From: Corynebacterium crudilactis
GTDB taxonomy: Bacteria > Actinomycetota > Actinomycetes > Mycobacteriales > Mycobacteriaceae
DNA length: 64,000 bases
Assembly (NCBI RefSeq): GCF_001643015.1
Contig: NZ_CP015623.1
Location: 62,001 to 126,000, forward strand
Direction of reading: 5' to 3'
Shown here in pieces: positions 7,843 to 15,657 of the stretch. How positions within the stretch are numbered: position 1 is the stretch's first letter; every line of letters begins with the position of its first letter. The notes beneath the pieces were generated by a model. That model was given only the letters and a program-made list of their open reading frames with translations. It made no database searches and was not told the origin of the DNA. The position numbers were made by a program, and so were the translations under genes.

Positions 7843-8013
7843 ATATTCCCACCCACCGCTGTTGGGGTGCCCGGAAAACATGTTCGCGGCGTTGTTGGTT
7901 TGTGCAGGTGGTGGCGTTGTTTGTTGGCGGACAGTCCGGTCTTTACGTCCTCAATAAGGGGAGTGTATGACGTATTTTGTACGACGTAATATGTATTACG
8001 TCATACAAAATGC
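7843..8013 (-). promoter_or_regulatory. Complete cis unit: promoter, box, palindrome
   Basis: Minus strand: GAATAT (7843-7848) and GGGCAC (7867-7872) 18 bases apart; box GGACAGTCC + GGTCTTTACGTCC at 7929-7950; palindrome at 7965-8013 directly behind the stop of the upstream gene. Confidence 0.7.
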
Positions 8014-8020
8014 AAACTGG

Positions 8021-8650
8021 CTAGTTGTGGCACTGGCAGGTGGAACTCCCCTGTAATGCTTCCACCGCCATCTGTGAACCGATACGCAGATCCTCATACT
8101 GGGAAACCAGGAACCTCTTCCTCAAATCGTCTACAGCGACCGAAAGTAGAGCCATTCGCCCCACCCTCCCACAGTCCACGGTGAGGGATTCCACCACGGC
8201 TCGGCACCAGTACTCCCCTACTGTGGGCGCGGACTCAGCAAGACGATTCATGGATCCAACAAGATCAGCGCCACCGTGGGCGATACGACTTTGAAGGGCA
8301 TAGAACAGTGCGCTGGTGCGGGCGTGTGGACTGGTGGCACGGTCAGCAATACTGATCCAAAAGTCTTCGCGCACGTTGGCGGCGACTGGAAGGAACTGGG
8401 GTGCGAGTTGGGGAATATCCATGCACAACGCAATGAAATCTTTTTCCCCCTCGTTGAGGCTCAGGTTGTAGGTGATGGCGATCCGAAGGTTGAAAACCTG
8501 GTTGGCGAATGTGCGCGGAGTCCAGGAGCTGTTGGGGTTGGCGAGTGTGCCGGAAATGTTCATGGCATAAGCATCCCAAGACATACTTACCGATTGCCCG
8601 AGGCTGCAAGTGGCAGGCCAGTAATGCGGGGAATTGTCACTGAATTTCAT
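8021..8650 (-). CDS. Unknown 209-residue protein
   Basis: The start used is ATG 8650, preceded by CAGGGA. A plasmid-type promoter (GGGCAA, 18 bases, GATGCT) lies just inside the reading frame, so translation could instead begin at an internal ATG near 8563. The C-terminal ~130 residues are predicted helical (DFWISIADRATSPHARTSAL, then RIAHGGADLVGSMNRLAESA) and it ends with CQCHN. No family recognised. It is a single gene whose stop abuts the palindrome at 7965-8013. Confidence 0.6.
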   Translation of the reverse strand: MKFSDNSPHYWPATCSLGQSVSMSWDAYAMNISGTLANPNSSWTPRTFANQVFNLRIAITYNLSLNEGEKDFIALCMDIPQLAPQFLPVAANVREDFWISIADRATSPHARTSALFYALQSRIAHGGADLVGSMNRLAESAPTVGEYWCRAVVESLTVDCGRVGRMALLSVAVDDLRKRFLVSQYEDLRIGSQMAVEALQGSSTCQCHN

Positions 8651-8659
8651 AAAATCCCT

Positions 8660-8720
8660 GGACAGTCACATGTATGACATATTTTGTACGACGTAATATG
8701 TATGACGTATTACAAAATAC
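8660..8720 (-). promoter_or_regulatory. Shortened box plus palindrome upstream of the 209-residue gene
   Basis: GGACAGTCAC (8660-8669) lies only 10 bases upstream of the start at 8650 and touches the palindrome (8672-8720: TATGACATATTTTGTAC...GTATTACAAAATAC). The usual ~100-base promoter segment between box and gene is missing here. Confidence 0.55.
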
Positions 8721-8767
8721 AAAGGTGGCAGGTCAGCCACAACAGCCAACCCACCACCCATTTCTGT

Positions 8768-9736
8768 TTACTTGTTAGCCCACTTTTTGGCTGCTTCCCG
8801 CGCCTGCTCAAGCGCCTGCGGATGGGTGGCGATATGCAGTTCCATCAAAGCCAGAACACCCTCAAAAATCTTCCCATTCTCAGGCGCGTCCTCAATATCG
8901 AATTCGCCCCACTTCCCTTGTGTGATGACTTTCTGCAAATCACTGAGACTGCCAAACCAGCTATCGACACGCGCCTGCCAGCCTCGCGCAGTTGGCTCCA
9001 AACCAATTTGGTGTTGGGTCAATCCGGTCACCTGCAAACCGTTCCAGCCCTCCACCCGATCCAGATTGGCACCGGCAAGAATGAGCCTAGGGGCGTATGT
9101 GTCGTGCAGATCTGCAAACCGCAACAAAACCTCACTCAAATTAGTGCCATTGAGGTTTGCGCCCTGCAGTCGGGTGCTGTGCATGTTTGAGTCATCCAAC
9201 TTCGCCTTAGACAGGTTTGCCCCGCGCATGTCAGCGTCGAAAAGGTTTGCTCCGTGCATCTGCGCGCCCTGCAGGTCTGCATTTACAAATCTGCAGCACG
9301 TGAACCGTGTTTTATACGCATTCAGATTCTGCATGTTTGCGTCGTTGAACGTTGTGTATAGGCATGATGCGCCAGATAAAACAGCGTTACTCAAATCTGC
9401 CCCGTTGAGCTTTGCATCATGAAGGTTAGTTTTTCCTAGCAAAGCGTTACTCAAATTGGCATGAGACAGGTTTGCCCCAGACAGTTGCGCGTACTGCAGG
9501 TTCACCTTGGAGAGGTTTGCTTTAGAGAGGTTCGAGTTGGAGAGGTTCACTCCCCCAAGGTTGACTCCACGGAGATCGAGTCCGCTCAAATCAAGACCCG
9601 ACAGGTTGGGAATCCTCGCTAATTCCCGAGCTTTCGCAAGAGCCTCATTGAGCATTTTGAGGGGAATCTGTTCATCCCCGATGCGGGTTTCCCGGATGAT
9701 GTTCTCTACGTCTTTGACGGTTTTCTTGGCTGTCAT
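8768..9736 (-). CDS. Pentapeptide-repeat protein 1
   Basis: The start is ATG 9736 behind AAAGGACACGCC, giving 322 residues. Residues ~45-230 are tandem pentapeptides of A(D/N)LXX type (LSGLDLSGLDLRGVNLGGVN, SNSNLSKANLSKVNLQYAQL), which fold as a right-handed quadrilateral helix. The C-terminal ~90 residues are a separate domain (GWNGLQVTGLTQHQ, then DSWFGSLSDLQ) shared with the next gene. Some pentapeptide proteins (Qnr, MfpA) mimic DNA and protect gyrase; others have no known role. A DNA-mimic function would suit a leading region but is inference. Confidence 0.88.
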   Translation of the reverse strand: MTAKKTVKDVENIIRETRIGDEQIPLKMLNEALAKARELARIPNLSGLDLSGLDLRGVNLGGVNLSNSNLSKANLSKVNLQYAQLSGANLSHANLSNALLGKTNLHDAKLNGADLSNAVLSGASCLYTTFNDANMQNLNAYKTRFTCCRFVNADLQGAQMHGANLFDADMRGANLSKAKLDDSNMHSTRLQGANLNGTNLSEVLLRFADLHDTYAPRLILAGANLDRVEGWNGLQVTGLTQHQIGLEPTARGWQARVDSWFGSLSDLQKVITQGKWGEFDIEDAPENGKIFEGVLALMELHIATHPQALEQAREAAKKWANK

Positions 9737-9779
9737 GGCGTGTCCTTTTCTGTGTGCCTTGGTGAATCTTTCATGATCC

Positions 9780-9957
9780 ACAGTCCCATGGCCGCTGAAA
9801 TGACTGCCCGGTTTTCTGGTAGATAAGAGGAGGAGAAACGGTGTATCCGCAGGTAGATTAGCGGACAGTCTGGACGTAAAGACCGATTTTCCAAAGTGTC
9901 ATTCAGTAATATGTAGGACGTAATATGTATTACATATTACGTCGTACAAACTACATA
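9780..9957 (-). promoter_or_regulatory. Complete cis unit: promoter, reversed-type box, palindrome
   Basis: Minus strand: GACTGT (9780-9785) and GGGCAG (9804-9809) 18 bases apart. The box at 9863-9884 is GGACAGTC joined to GGACGTAAAGACC, so the second half is inverted relative to 6822-6843. The palindrome spans 9905-9957. Confidence 0.65.
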
Positions 9958-9967
9958 CCAGCGGTAC

Positions 9968-10882
9968 TTACACCGCCAATCCAAAGCGTATTGTCTTCTT
10001 GGTTGTCCATCGCTGAGCTGCTTTCTTAGCCAACTCCACTGAATTCGGGTGCTGGGCGATGTGAGCGTCAATCACATTTAAAGCAACCTGCAGAAGCTCC
10101 CTATCCCGCTCAACCTCCGATGGCCCTACTCCCACCCAACCATTTTCTTGCGCGATCATGGTGCGCAGCTCCATAGGACTGCCAAACCAGTCCAAAAAGC
10201 GAATTTTCCAACCATCCGCTGTCGGAGTGAGGTCAATTTGATACTTGTACAAGCCGGTCAACTGCAGGCCATCCCAACGATTAACTTGAGCCAAATTCGC
10301 CCCAGCGAAAGAAGTGTTGCACATATTGGCCTCATACAGATCCGCATCGAAGAACAAAACACCACCAAAATAGGTGTTGACCAAGTTCGTCAATCCCAGG
10401 TTTGTGCATTTCATATTGGCAGCTTCAAACGTCGCATTCGATAGGTTGGCAGCCCACATGTAGGCGTCATAGAAGTCACTGTTGGAGAAGTCGGAGTCGC
10501 TTAGGTCTGCCTCCAAGAAGTATGCACAGGTGAAGTCTGCGTAGTCCGCTGTCACCTCCCTCATGGTGGTGTTTCGGAAGTCGGCATACTGGCAGTGTGC
10601 AGAAGATAGGGAGACTTTTGTTAGGTTCGCGTGACGCAGGCTGGTGTCGTTCAGCAACGACCCGTTCAGCTTGGAGAAGCGCATGTCAGCTTCCTCGAAG
10701 TTTGCCCTGCTCAGGTTGGAGTTAGCGAAATTAGTGTTGCGCAGAGTTGCTTTGCGGAAGTTGAGGCCACTGAGGTCTAGGTCTCTGAGATCTAGGCCTG
10801 ATAGATCAAGGGTGCGTGAGGATTTTTCAGCGGTGAGGATTGCCTGCTTGACGTCTTCGGCGGTTAACTTCTTTGCAGCCAT
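9968..10882 (-). CDS. Pentapeptide-repeat protein 2 (paralogue of the preceding)
   Basis: The start is ATG 10882, with CGAAAGGACACACC upstream; 304 residues. Residues ~25-200 are pentapeptide repeats (LDLSGLDLRDLDLSGLNFRK and onward, many with Phe at the centre). The C-terminal domain (WDGLQLTGLYKYQIDLTPTA, GW, then LDWFGSPMEL) matches that of the neighbouring gene, so the two arose by duplication followed by strong divergence of the repeat part. It is a single-gene unit with a GGGCAT promoter at 10925-10954. Molecular target unknown. Confidence 0.88.
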   Translation of the reverse strand: MAAKKLTAEDVKQAILTAEKSSRTLDLSGLDLRDLDLSGLNFRKATLRNTNFANSNLSRANFEEADMRFSKLNGSLLNDTSLRHANLTKVSLSSAHCQYADFRNTTMREVTADYADFTCAYFLEADLSDSDFSNSDFYDAYMWAANLSNATFEAANMKCTNLGLTNLVNTYFGGVLFFDADLYEANMCNTSFAGANLAQVNRWDGLQLTGLYKYQIDLTPTADGWKIRFLDWFGSPMELRTMIAQENGWVGVGPSEVERDRELLQVALNVIDAHIAQHPNSVELAKKAAQRWTTKKTIRFGLAV

Positions 10883-10924
10883 GGTGTGTCCTTTCGGAGG
10901 GGTGTGCTGAACTGGTCTGCTTAA

Positions 10925-11074
10925 ACAATCCCATTGGGGTGTGCACGAATGCCCGATTCGATACGGGTGGTAGTGATGTTTTCCCTGCTAGATAGGCGGA
11001 CAGTCCACGTGGCTGCAGCCGCGGTGTGGACAGTTGAACGTATGACAAAATACAAAATACATATGACGTAGTAC
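10925..11074 (-). promoter_or_regulatory. Promoter, short GGACAGTCC box and half palindrome
   Basis: Minus strand: GATTGT (10925-10930), spacer containing GTGCACACC, GGGCAT (10949-10954). A box with only its first half (GGACAGTCC, 10998-11006) and a truncated palindrome (11039-11074) follow. This promoter fits the plasmid consensus best. Confidence 0.7.
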
Positions 11075-11117
11075 AGGAAAGTGCAGCACCGTTCACCACA
11101 CTTTCCCCATGCCGCAC

Positions 11118-11495
11118 CTACAGCGAAGTCGTGTCAATCAAATGCGAACCTTGATCGCCGTAATCCTCCAACCCGAGTTCCCAAAAATCCCCGTTGAAGT
11201 CCAGCACCGTATCCAACTCACACTCCGAACAGCGAAACACCGTCAAAGACCTCCACAGTGGCCGCGTGCGAAGCTCGTTGTATTTGGCGCGGTGGGCACT
11301 TTTGTAGGGGCCAACTTCGCCCTGTTTGCGCAACATAGGTTTGGTACTCCCGCAAGTGCATGTCCGCTTATCTTTCGGCGGTGGGCACACGTGCAGGTCG
11401 TAGACCTCCCAATCATCACTCCACGTAACCTTTTTCCCATCCCACATGGGTGGCAAATCGTGTTCACGGAAGTCGAACGACATTTGCTCACTCAT
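11118..11495 (-). CDS. Zinc-ribbon-like protein, unknown function
   Basis: The product is 125 residues. Cysteines are spaced as zinc ligands: C-PPPKDKR-TCTCG in the middle and CSEC toward the end. The start overlaps the upstream gene by 8 bases, so both form one operon. Acidic N-terminus (SFDFREHDLPPMWDG). No family recognised. Confidence 0.72.
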   Translation of the reverse strand: MSEQMSFDFREHDLPPMWDGKKVTWSDDWEVYDLHVCPPPKDKRTCTCGSTKPMLRKQGEVGPYKSAHRAKYNELRTRPLWRSLTVFRCSECELDTVLDFNGDFWELGLEDYGDQGSHLIDTTSL

Positions 11496-12009
11496 GGCGC
11501 GGGGTTACATCTTGGTCTTGGGTGACTGTCGTGACCTTACGCATACGCGCTCTATCTGCTGGAATCCCACTGAGCGTCACATTCAAACGCCAGAACAGGT
11601 CGATGGCCTTTTTGCTTGGATTGTCTTCCACAACCCTCCACACATCACTGGGGAGTCGGAACTCAACAATCCAGCGGGTTTCTGTGATCCCAGCTGAAAC
11701 ACCGGCGCCGGAGCCAGCCTCCAACTCTGCAATGCGCTGTGCCTGGGCGATGACAGTGTGCGCCAAATCGGGCGACGCTGCCATGAGATTGTGATCTGGG
11801 GTGACGTGAAGTTCATCCTCGTGCATCTTGGGGAAGTCTGCGACGGTGGCGTTTCGGCCATCCTCGTCGTCTACTTCCACAATGGACACGCATGGGTATT
11901 CAATGGTGGCGGCCCACGGGCCTGGGGTGGCGTCTGCGATCAGGTTTTCGGCTTCTTTGCCGGTGATGATTCGAGGGAAAGCGTTGCGGTCTTCTTCTGA
12001 ATTGATCAT
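11488..12009 (-). CDS. Ea22-like (ATPGPW motif) protein
   Basis: The 173-residue product has LIADATPGPWAA, then VADF, then HNLMAASPDLAHTVIAQAQ. This T-P-G-P-W...(V/A)AD...D...LxAAAPDLL arrangement is widespread in small phage proteins, including Ea22-type early proteins. Their function is unknown. The C-terminal half (TRWIVEFRLPSDVWRVVED) adds an unrecognised domain. Translation is coupled to the downstream zinc-ribbon gene through the 8-base overlap. A weak plasmid-type promoter is at 12016-12045. Confidence 0.75.
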   Translation of the reverse strand: MINSEEDRNAFPRIITGKEAENLIADATPGPWAATIEYPCVSIVEVDDEDGRNATVADFPKMHEDELHVTPDHNLMAASPDLAHTVIAQAQRIAELEAGSGAGVSAGITETRWIVEFRLPSDVWRVVEDNPSKKAIDLFWRLNVTLSGIPADRARMRKVTTVTQDQDVTPRHE

Positions 12010-12015
12010 GGTTTA

Positions 12016-12169
12016 AGACTCGCACTGTGGCGTGCGCAGGTGCTCGAATTTTGTGGGCTGTGGGTGGTTTTTTGCTGGTGAAGTGGTGGACAGTTAGTGG
12101 TTGGGCTTTTATGAAAAGCGGTATTTCGTAGCACGTAATATGTATTTTGTATGACATATTACGTGCTAC
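12016..12169 (-). promoter_or_regulatory. Promoter, short box and long palindrome
   Basis: Minus strand: GAGTCT (12016-12021) and GAGCAC (12040-12045) 18 bases apart, a variant of the plasmid promoter. A shortened box lies at 12088-12096. The palindrome at 12128-12169 has perfect 16-bp arms (GTAGCACGTAATATGT/ACATATTACGTGCTAC) around a 10-base centre. Confidence 0.6.
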
Positions 12170-12201
12170 AACCTAAGGGGCGGGTGCGGAGAAACGCGGG
12201 G

Positions 12202-12792
12202 TTAAGCGATCTTTACGTCTTCGAAACTCACCCCATGTTCAGCGCAAAAAGAAGACACAGTGGGATAACCGGAGTCGGCTAGATATTCAGCTACGACAAT
12301 GGTTACTCCCGGAATCTCACCTGAGTACCCCGTGTCGGTGATGAATTCAATGAAATCTAGGTGGGTTTCAAACTCATGGTCAAGTTCGTTAACAATCTTC
12401 AAGCGTGTCTTGTAGTTGGCAAACAGTTCTTTCAGTTCTGGGTTAGCAACATCCAGGACGTAAAAGAAGTCGGTGAGGGGATTAACGACGGGGTAGACGT
12501 GCACGTTCAGGCACCTGAGAACCCACTCTTCAATGTCTCTGATGTTTTCATTGTGGAAAAGTTCAAAATCCACTAGCTGATCTGCGGTGGCACGCATGTC
12601 CTCAAAAGGCAGGGTCGTTTCGCTCAAGTCGATGGTGGATGACTCGCTGGTCTGCGGGTCGGTGACGGAAAAGACGTTGGCGCTGTCGGCGTTGAAATCC
12701 ATGCCGTTGCAGACCTTTTTTGCTTCTAAGGCTGCTTCGATGGGGTTGTCGGCGTCAACGTCGATCTGCCAGGTGACAAGGAAATTCTTCAT
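12202..12792 (-). CDS. Unknown protein with a FxVTWxIDVDADxPxEAA N-terminal module
   Basis: I choose ATG 12792 (196 residues). Residues 1-60 (MKNFLVTWQIDVDADNPIEA...VFSVTD...STIDLSE) match a short module common in small actinobacterial and phage proteins, where a strand, the DADxPxEAA helix and a VFxVTD strand recur; its role is unknown. The remaining ~135 residues are acidic and helical. It has its own promoter (12859-12888). Confidence 0.72.
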   Translation of the reverse strand: MKNFLVTWQIDVDADNPIEAALEAKKVCNGMDFNADSANVFSVTDPQTSESSTIDLSETTLPFEDMRATADQLVDFELFHNENIRDIEEWVLRCLNVHVYPVVNPLTDFFYVLDVANPELKELFANYKTRLKIVNELDHEFETHLDFIEFITDTGYSGEIPGVTIVVAEYLADSGYPTVSSFCAEHGVSFEDVKIA

Positions 12793-12858
12793 GAGGGTGT
12801 CGCTTTCTGAGAAGGGTGAGGCGTTCAACGCTGGGAATTGTTGGCCTGCTGTGTTCTC

Positions 12859-13032
12859 AGAATGTCATGGCCGCTGTTGCCTGTGCCCGATTTTCGAGCT
12901 CACCAACAAGGGGACTTCGGCGCTTTGACCTGTATGTTTACTGAGCTGGGGTGGTTGGACGGTTCAGGTAGGCCTGTCGTACATATGTCGTAATATGTAG
13001 TTTGTTATATGTATTTTGTATGACATATTACG
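12859..13032 (-). promoter_or_regulatory. Promoter and palindrome without a box
   Basis: Minus strand: CATTCT (12859-12864) and GGGCAC (12883-12888) 18 bases apart. The AT-rich palindrome (CGTAATATGT ... ACATATTACG) spans 12978-13032. No GGACAGTCC box is visible between them. Confidence 0.6.
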
Positions 13033-13073
13033 TTTGTGGGGCTGGCGATTCACCGGCCAGGAAACAAGAAAAA

Positions 13074-13108
13074 GGGTGGGGCGCAACCCCAAATGTTGCA
13101 CCCCACCC
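13074..13108 (-). terminator. Strong terminator with no annotated gene upstream
   Basis: Arms GGGTGGGGCGCAA and TTGCACCCCACCC (one mismatch), followed on the minus strand by TTTTT. The nearest upstream minus-strand gene ends at 13342 and has its own terminator, so this one implies a further short transcript in 13110-13270. Confidence 0.8.
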
Positions 13109-13274
13109 AGCGGTTTTCACAGATTGTGCTTGCAAACCATGAACCGTCGTACACCCCATCTCATAGGAGAATGCACACCACCCATAGTGGCAGAGCGCAC
13201 CCACCTCGGCAAGCACCAAAAGCGCAGATCCACCCGCGCTGCAATTGTGCGCAGGCACCACACACGAAGAACAC
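13109..13274 (-). other. Possible tiny gene or small RNA between box and terminator
   Basis: The stretch 13033-13341 holds no convincing gene. By the order seen elsewhere (box, promoter, gene, terminator, palindrome), a transcribed unit should lie between the box at 13275-13295 and the terminator at 13074-13108. The best open frame is 22 codons (MGGVHSPMRWGVRRFMVCKH, then NL; start near 13186, stop near 13121), with GAGG too far upstream for a confident ribosome site. A small RNA is equally possible. Confidence 0.3.
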
Positions 13275-13326
13275 GGACAGTCTGGACGTAAAGACTTTTA
13301 AAACCCCCGGCCACAACGGCCAGGGG
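13275..13326 (-). terminator. Terminator after the 87-residue gene, next to an inverted-type box
   Basis: The stem CCCCGGCC/GGCCaGGGG (13305-13326) is followed by TTTT on the minus strand and ends 16 bases after the stop at 13342. The adjoining box (13275-13295) is GGACAGTCT joined to GGACGTAAAGAC. Confidence 0.75.
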
Positions 13327-13341
13327 AAGCTCACTGGGAGC

Positions 13342-13605
13342 TTACTGCGCTTCTACGCCATCTTCTTCGGCGTACAGGCTCCAACCCTGCCCAAAGTCGT
13401 TCAGCTGCTCCTTGGTGTAGGTGCCATCAGGGTTCAGGGTGTAGCTGTTGACCTCCATGTCATCAATGACTTCCAGCACGTTAATGCTGGCGGTCTGATC
13501 TTTGCCGGCCACAATGTCATCGCAGTTGATGTAAGGGGAGTGTAGTGTCTTTAGCTTTTCGGCTTGCTGTTCGGTGAGGTTGATAACGATCTGCAGGTTG
13601 CTCAT
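13342..13605 (-). CDS. Small acidic protein, unknown
   Basis: The product is 87 residues from ATG 13605 with AAGGACACACC upstream. It starts with a short strand and amphipathic helix (LQIVINLTEQQAEKLKTLHS) and has an acidic C-terminus (LYAEEDGVEA). It is the second gene of a two-gene unit; the first ends 9 bases upstream. No family recognised. Confidence 0.7.
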   Translation of the reverse strand: MSNLQIVINLTEQQAEKLKTLHSPYINCDDIVAGKDQTASINVLEVIDDMEVNSYTLNPDGTYTKEQLNDFGQGWSLYAEEDGVEAQ

Positions 13606-13614
13606 GGTGTGTCC

Positions 13615-13809
13615 TTAAATGTTGTGGTGCGGGTGGGTGGGATAGGCGTTCGCTGCAATGTTGCAGTTGCGTTGTAGTGCGTCTGCGCGGGTCTTAAACA
13701 GTTCGCCGTCAACCGCCCTGAACTGGGTGCGCTCGGGGTTGAAGCGGTGAACGGCAGGGGCGTGTGCCGGGAGGTGGAGGGCGTTGCAGCGGGTGCAGAT
13801 TTCAGCCAT
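13615..13809 (-). CDS. Small protein with one CxxC pair
   Basis: The product is 64 residues from ATG 13809, with AAGGAG 10 bases upstream, behind a clear plasmid-type promoter (13869-13898). It has one CxxC near the start (EICTRCNALHLPAH) and a histidine-rich C-terminus (YPTHPHHN), which may bind zinc. It is cotranscribed with the 87-residue gene. Alternative overlapping frames here lack a ribosome site. Confidence 0.65.
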   Translation of the reverse strand: MAEICTRCNALHLPAHAPAVHRFNPERTQFRAVDGELFKTRADALQRNCNIAANAYPTHPHHNI

Positions 13810-13868
13810 GAGGTTCGTGCTCCTTGGGTTGGGGTGACGGGGAGTGTGTTTCCCTGTCTGTGGTTAAC

Positions 13869-13974
13869 ACTTTTCCATCGTGGCTTGGTCACCTGCCCGA
13901 ACCTGCGGGGTGCGGAAACGGGGAACATGCAGGTCGATTCCTTTTTGGGGCAGGACAGTCCGGACGTAAAGACC
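13869..13974 (-). promoter_or_regulatory. Promoter and inverted-type GGACAGTCC box
   Basis: Minus strand: AAAAGT (13869-13874) and GGGCAG (13893-13898) 18 bases apart. The box at 13953-13974 reads GGACAGTCC then GGACGTAAAGACC. No palindrome lies in this gap. Confidence 0.65.
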
Positions 13975-14031
13975 TTTTTGGGGGACATGCCGCATACATG
14001 GGAAACGGACAGTTCTTGCAGTCACATAAAA

Positions 14032-14061
14032 CCAGTCCCGCACCCGTGGGCGCGGGACTGG
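14032..14061 (-). terminator. Terminator after the 166-residue gene
   Basis: Perfect 10-bp arms CCAGTCCCGC/GCGGGACTGG with a 10-base loop, then TTTT on the minus strand, 8 bases after the stop at 14069. Confidence 0.85.
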
Positions 14062-14068
14062 GGTGAGT

Positions 14069-14569
14069 TTAGGCAGCACCCGCCATGACGGGGGCGCGGT
14101 AAAGCTTCAACTCTTCCAGCGCCTCCTCAAAGCGTGCCAAGTGGCTAAACGCTGGTGAACGCTGCTCCATAATGGCGGTAAGCACGTCGGTGATGTAGCT
14201 GGCGAAGCTTTTCACCCCAAACCGCGCTACGGGCGCACGATCAGCCAGAACCGGCATGAGCACGGAATTAGGGTTAAACACGGTGCGCACAAAGCCGTTG
14301 GCTTCTTCGGAGAATGTCACCATCGTGTCGTACTGTTTGCGGTTCTTGTCGTGGGAGAACGTCACACGCACCAAAAGCGCGGAGTCGTTGGTGGCGGTGG
14401 CTTCATGCAACCAGTTGAAGTCTACGGTGCGTCCTTCGCTGTTGACGTGCATGGTGCCGTTGGCGAAGCCGTCGAGGGGGAGGGTGCTAGAACAGTCTTT
14501 GAGGGTGTGAATGAGGGCGTTGCCGGTCTTGAGGGACTGGTCGGTGTAGCCGGGGGTGTAGTCGAACAT
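14069..14569 (-). CDS. Unknown 166-residue protein
   Basis: ATG 14569 is chosen because it follows AAAGG with 7-base spacing; longer in-frame starts overlap the promoter at 14640-14669. The central part alternates strands (RTVDFNWLHEATATNDSALL, VRVTFSHDKN, DTMVTFSEEANGFVRTVF) and the C-terminus is helical. I recognise no family. It is a single gene with its own promoter and terminator. Confidence 0.7.
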   Translation of the reverse strand: MFDYTPGYTDQSLKTGNALIHTLKDCSSTLPLDGFANGTMHVNSEGRTVDFNWLHEATATNDSALLVRVTFSHDKNRKQYDTMVTFSEEANGFVRTVFNPNSVLMPVLADRAPVARFGVKSFASYITDVLTAIMEQRSPAFSHLARFEEALEELKLYRAPVMAGAA

Positions 14570-14639
14570 GTTCTGGCCTTTCGGGGCTTGGCGTGACTCC
14601 CCTTGTGGGATCACTCGGTGTGTCGTTGTGACATGTTTT

Positions 14640-14744
14640 ATATTTCCTTGTGGGGTGGTGTGGGTGCCCAAAAAAGACCCGCACCGATTAATCATTTATG
14701 CTGGTTGACGCTGTTTTAGTAACGGACAGTTAGGTCTTTATGTG
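14640..14744 (-). promoter_or_regulatory. Promoter and GGACAGTT box
   Basis: Minus strand: AAATAT (14640-14645) and GGGCAC (14664-14669) 18 bases apart. The box at 14724-14744 reads GGACAGTTAGGTCTTTATGT, a divergent form. Confidence 0.6.
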
Positions 14745-14751
14745 CGCGCAC

Positions 14752-14784
14752 AACCCCGGCCTGTAGGCCAGTGTGTCCGGGGTT
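14752..14784 (-). terminator. Terminator after the 215-residue gene
   Basis: Arms AACCCCGG/CCGGGGTT with a 17-base loop that itself contains GGCC/GGCC pairing, 9 bases past the stop at 14794. Confidence 0.7.
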
Positions 14785-14793
14785 ATAGGGTGG

Positions 14794-15441
14794 TTACGCG
14801 CGGGGAGTGTCGCGTTCCTGAATGTGGTCTATGGCGTGTGACAGCACCGCAAACGCCAGTGCGTCCTCAACGGGCGGATAACTTAGGTTGAAGTCGAAAA
14901 GGTACTCAAAAACCGCCCTATGGGCGTGGGTGACCTGTGTGAACTGCGGTGAGACCACGAAGCGTTCCAACCCGCGTGCCATGTCGTCGGTGGTGACTTT
15001 TACCCCTGGTGCGCCGTCGTAGTGGATGTAAGCGTCGCCGGAGACTGTTTCCTTGTACGTCGTTGGGGTGGCAACGTAACGCAACATGCGGTTGAGGGCT
15101 TCATGCGCCCGCTCTTGGTTGATGGTGGTGGTGGAAAACTCCACGGAATGAACCTCCCCAACCTGGATGGTCTGCAGGCCAGTGCGGGTGTGCAGGTCAA
15201 TAGTGCCGTCGTGGGCGACGTGGCTGACATAGCCGGTAACGTAGCCGTGAACAGCGCCGTCGCTCTTTTTGTGTATGTCGATTTTCACGTGTGGTGCCCA
15301 CACTGATTCTGCACGGAAACAGTGCGCTGCGTGGGTGAACACCGGCGTGGCCACCTGTCGCCAGAGTTCTTCGTCTAGGCGTTCGGTGGCGTTGTCAAGA
15401 AATATTAAACATGTGCTTGAGCGCTGGCTGAAATCTCTCAC
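14794..15441 (-). CDS. Unknown 215-residue protein
   Basis: GTG 15441 is chosen: TTGGAG lies 7-8 bases upstream and it removes a low-complexity basic extension. The protein mixes strands (VKIDIHKKSDGAVHGYVTGY, VSHVAHDGTIDLHT) with a helical C-terminus. The strand part (HGYVTGYVSHV...IDLHTRTGLQTIQVGEVHSV) is laid out like that of the next gene upstream (EIRGVVTRVSFKSFVV...HRIHMSMVTSLQIMD), so the two may be distant paralogues, but identity is low. Family unknown. Confidence 0.65.
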   Translation of the reverse strand: MRDFSQRSSTCLIFLDNATERLDEELWRQVATPVFTHAAHCFRAESVWAPHVKIDIHKKSDGAVHGYVTGYVSHVAHDGTIDLHTRTGLQTIQVGEVHSVEFSTTTINQERAHEALNRMLRYVATPTTYKETVSGDAYIHYDGAPGVKVTTDDMARGLERFVVSPQFTQVTHAHRAVFEYLFDFNLSYPPVEDALAFAVLSHAIDHIQERDTPRA

Positions 15442-15495
15442 TGGTGTTCTCCAATTGTGTGGGCGAGTGTCGCGTATTCGGGGCGATCTGGGTTC

Positions 15496-15586
15496 ATTGT
15501 CTTCTGCAGGTGGGTGCTTCCGCCCGCGCCTGATCACGAGTTCGGGCGCGTTTGCACTGGTCGTGGTGGGTGGTGGCGGACAGTTC
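15496..15586 (-). promoter_or_regulatory. Promoter and half box upstream of the 215-residue gene
   Basis: Minus strand: GACAAT (15496-15501) and GGGCGG (15520-15525) 18 bases apart, a one-base variant of the hexamer. A half box GGACAGTTC lies at 15578-15586. Confidence 0.5.
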
Positions 15587-15616
15587 GGGCGGGTTTGTGA
15601 AAGAAGTTGGAGACCA

Positions 15617-15651
15617 CAACACCCCTACAGAACGTGTCTGCAGGGGTGTTG
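15617..15651 (-). terminator. Hairpin after the 179-residue gene
   Basis: Perfect 10-bp arms CAACACCCCT/AGGGGTGTTG around a 15-base loop, 7 bases after the stop at 15658. There is no T run on the minus strand. Confidence 0.7.
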
Positions 15652-15657
15652 GTGTTT

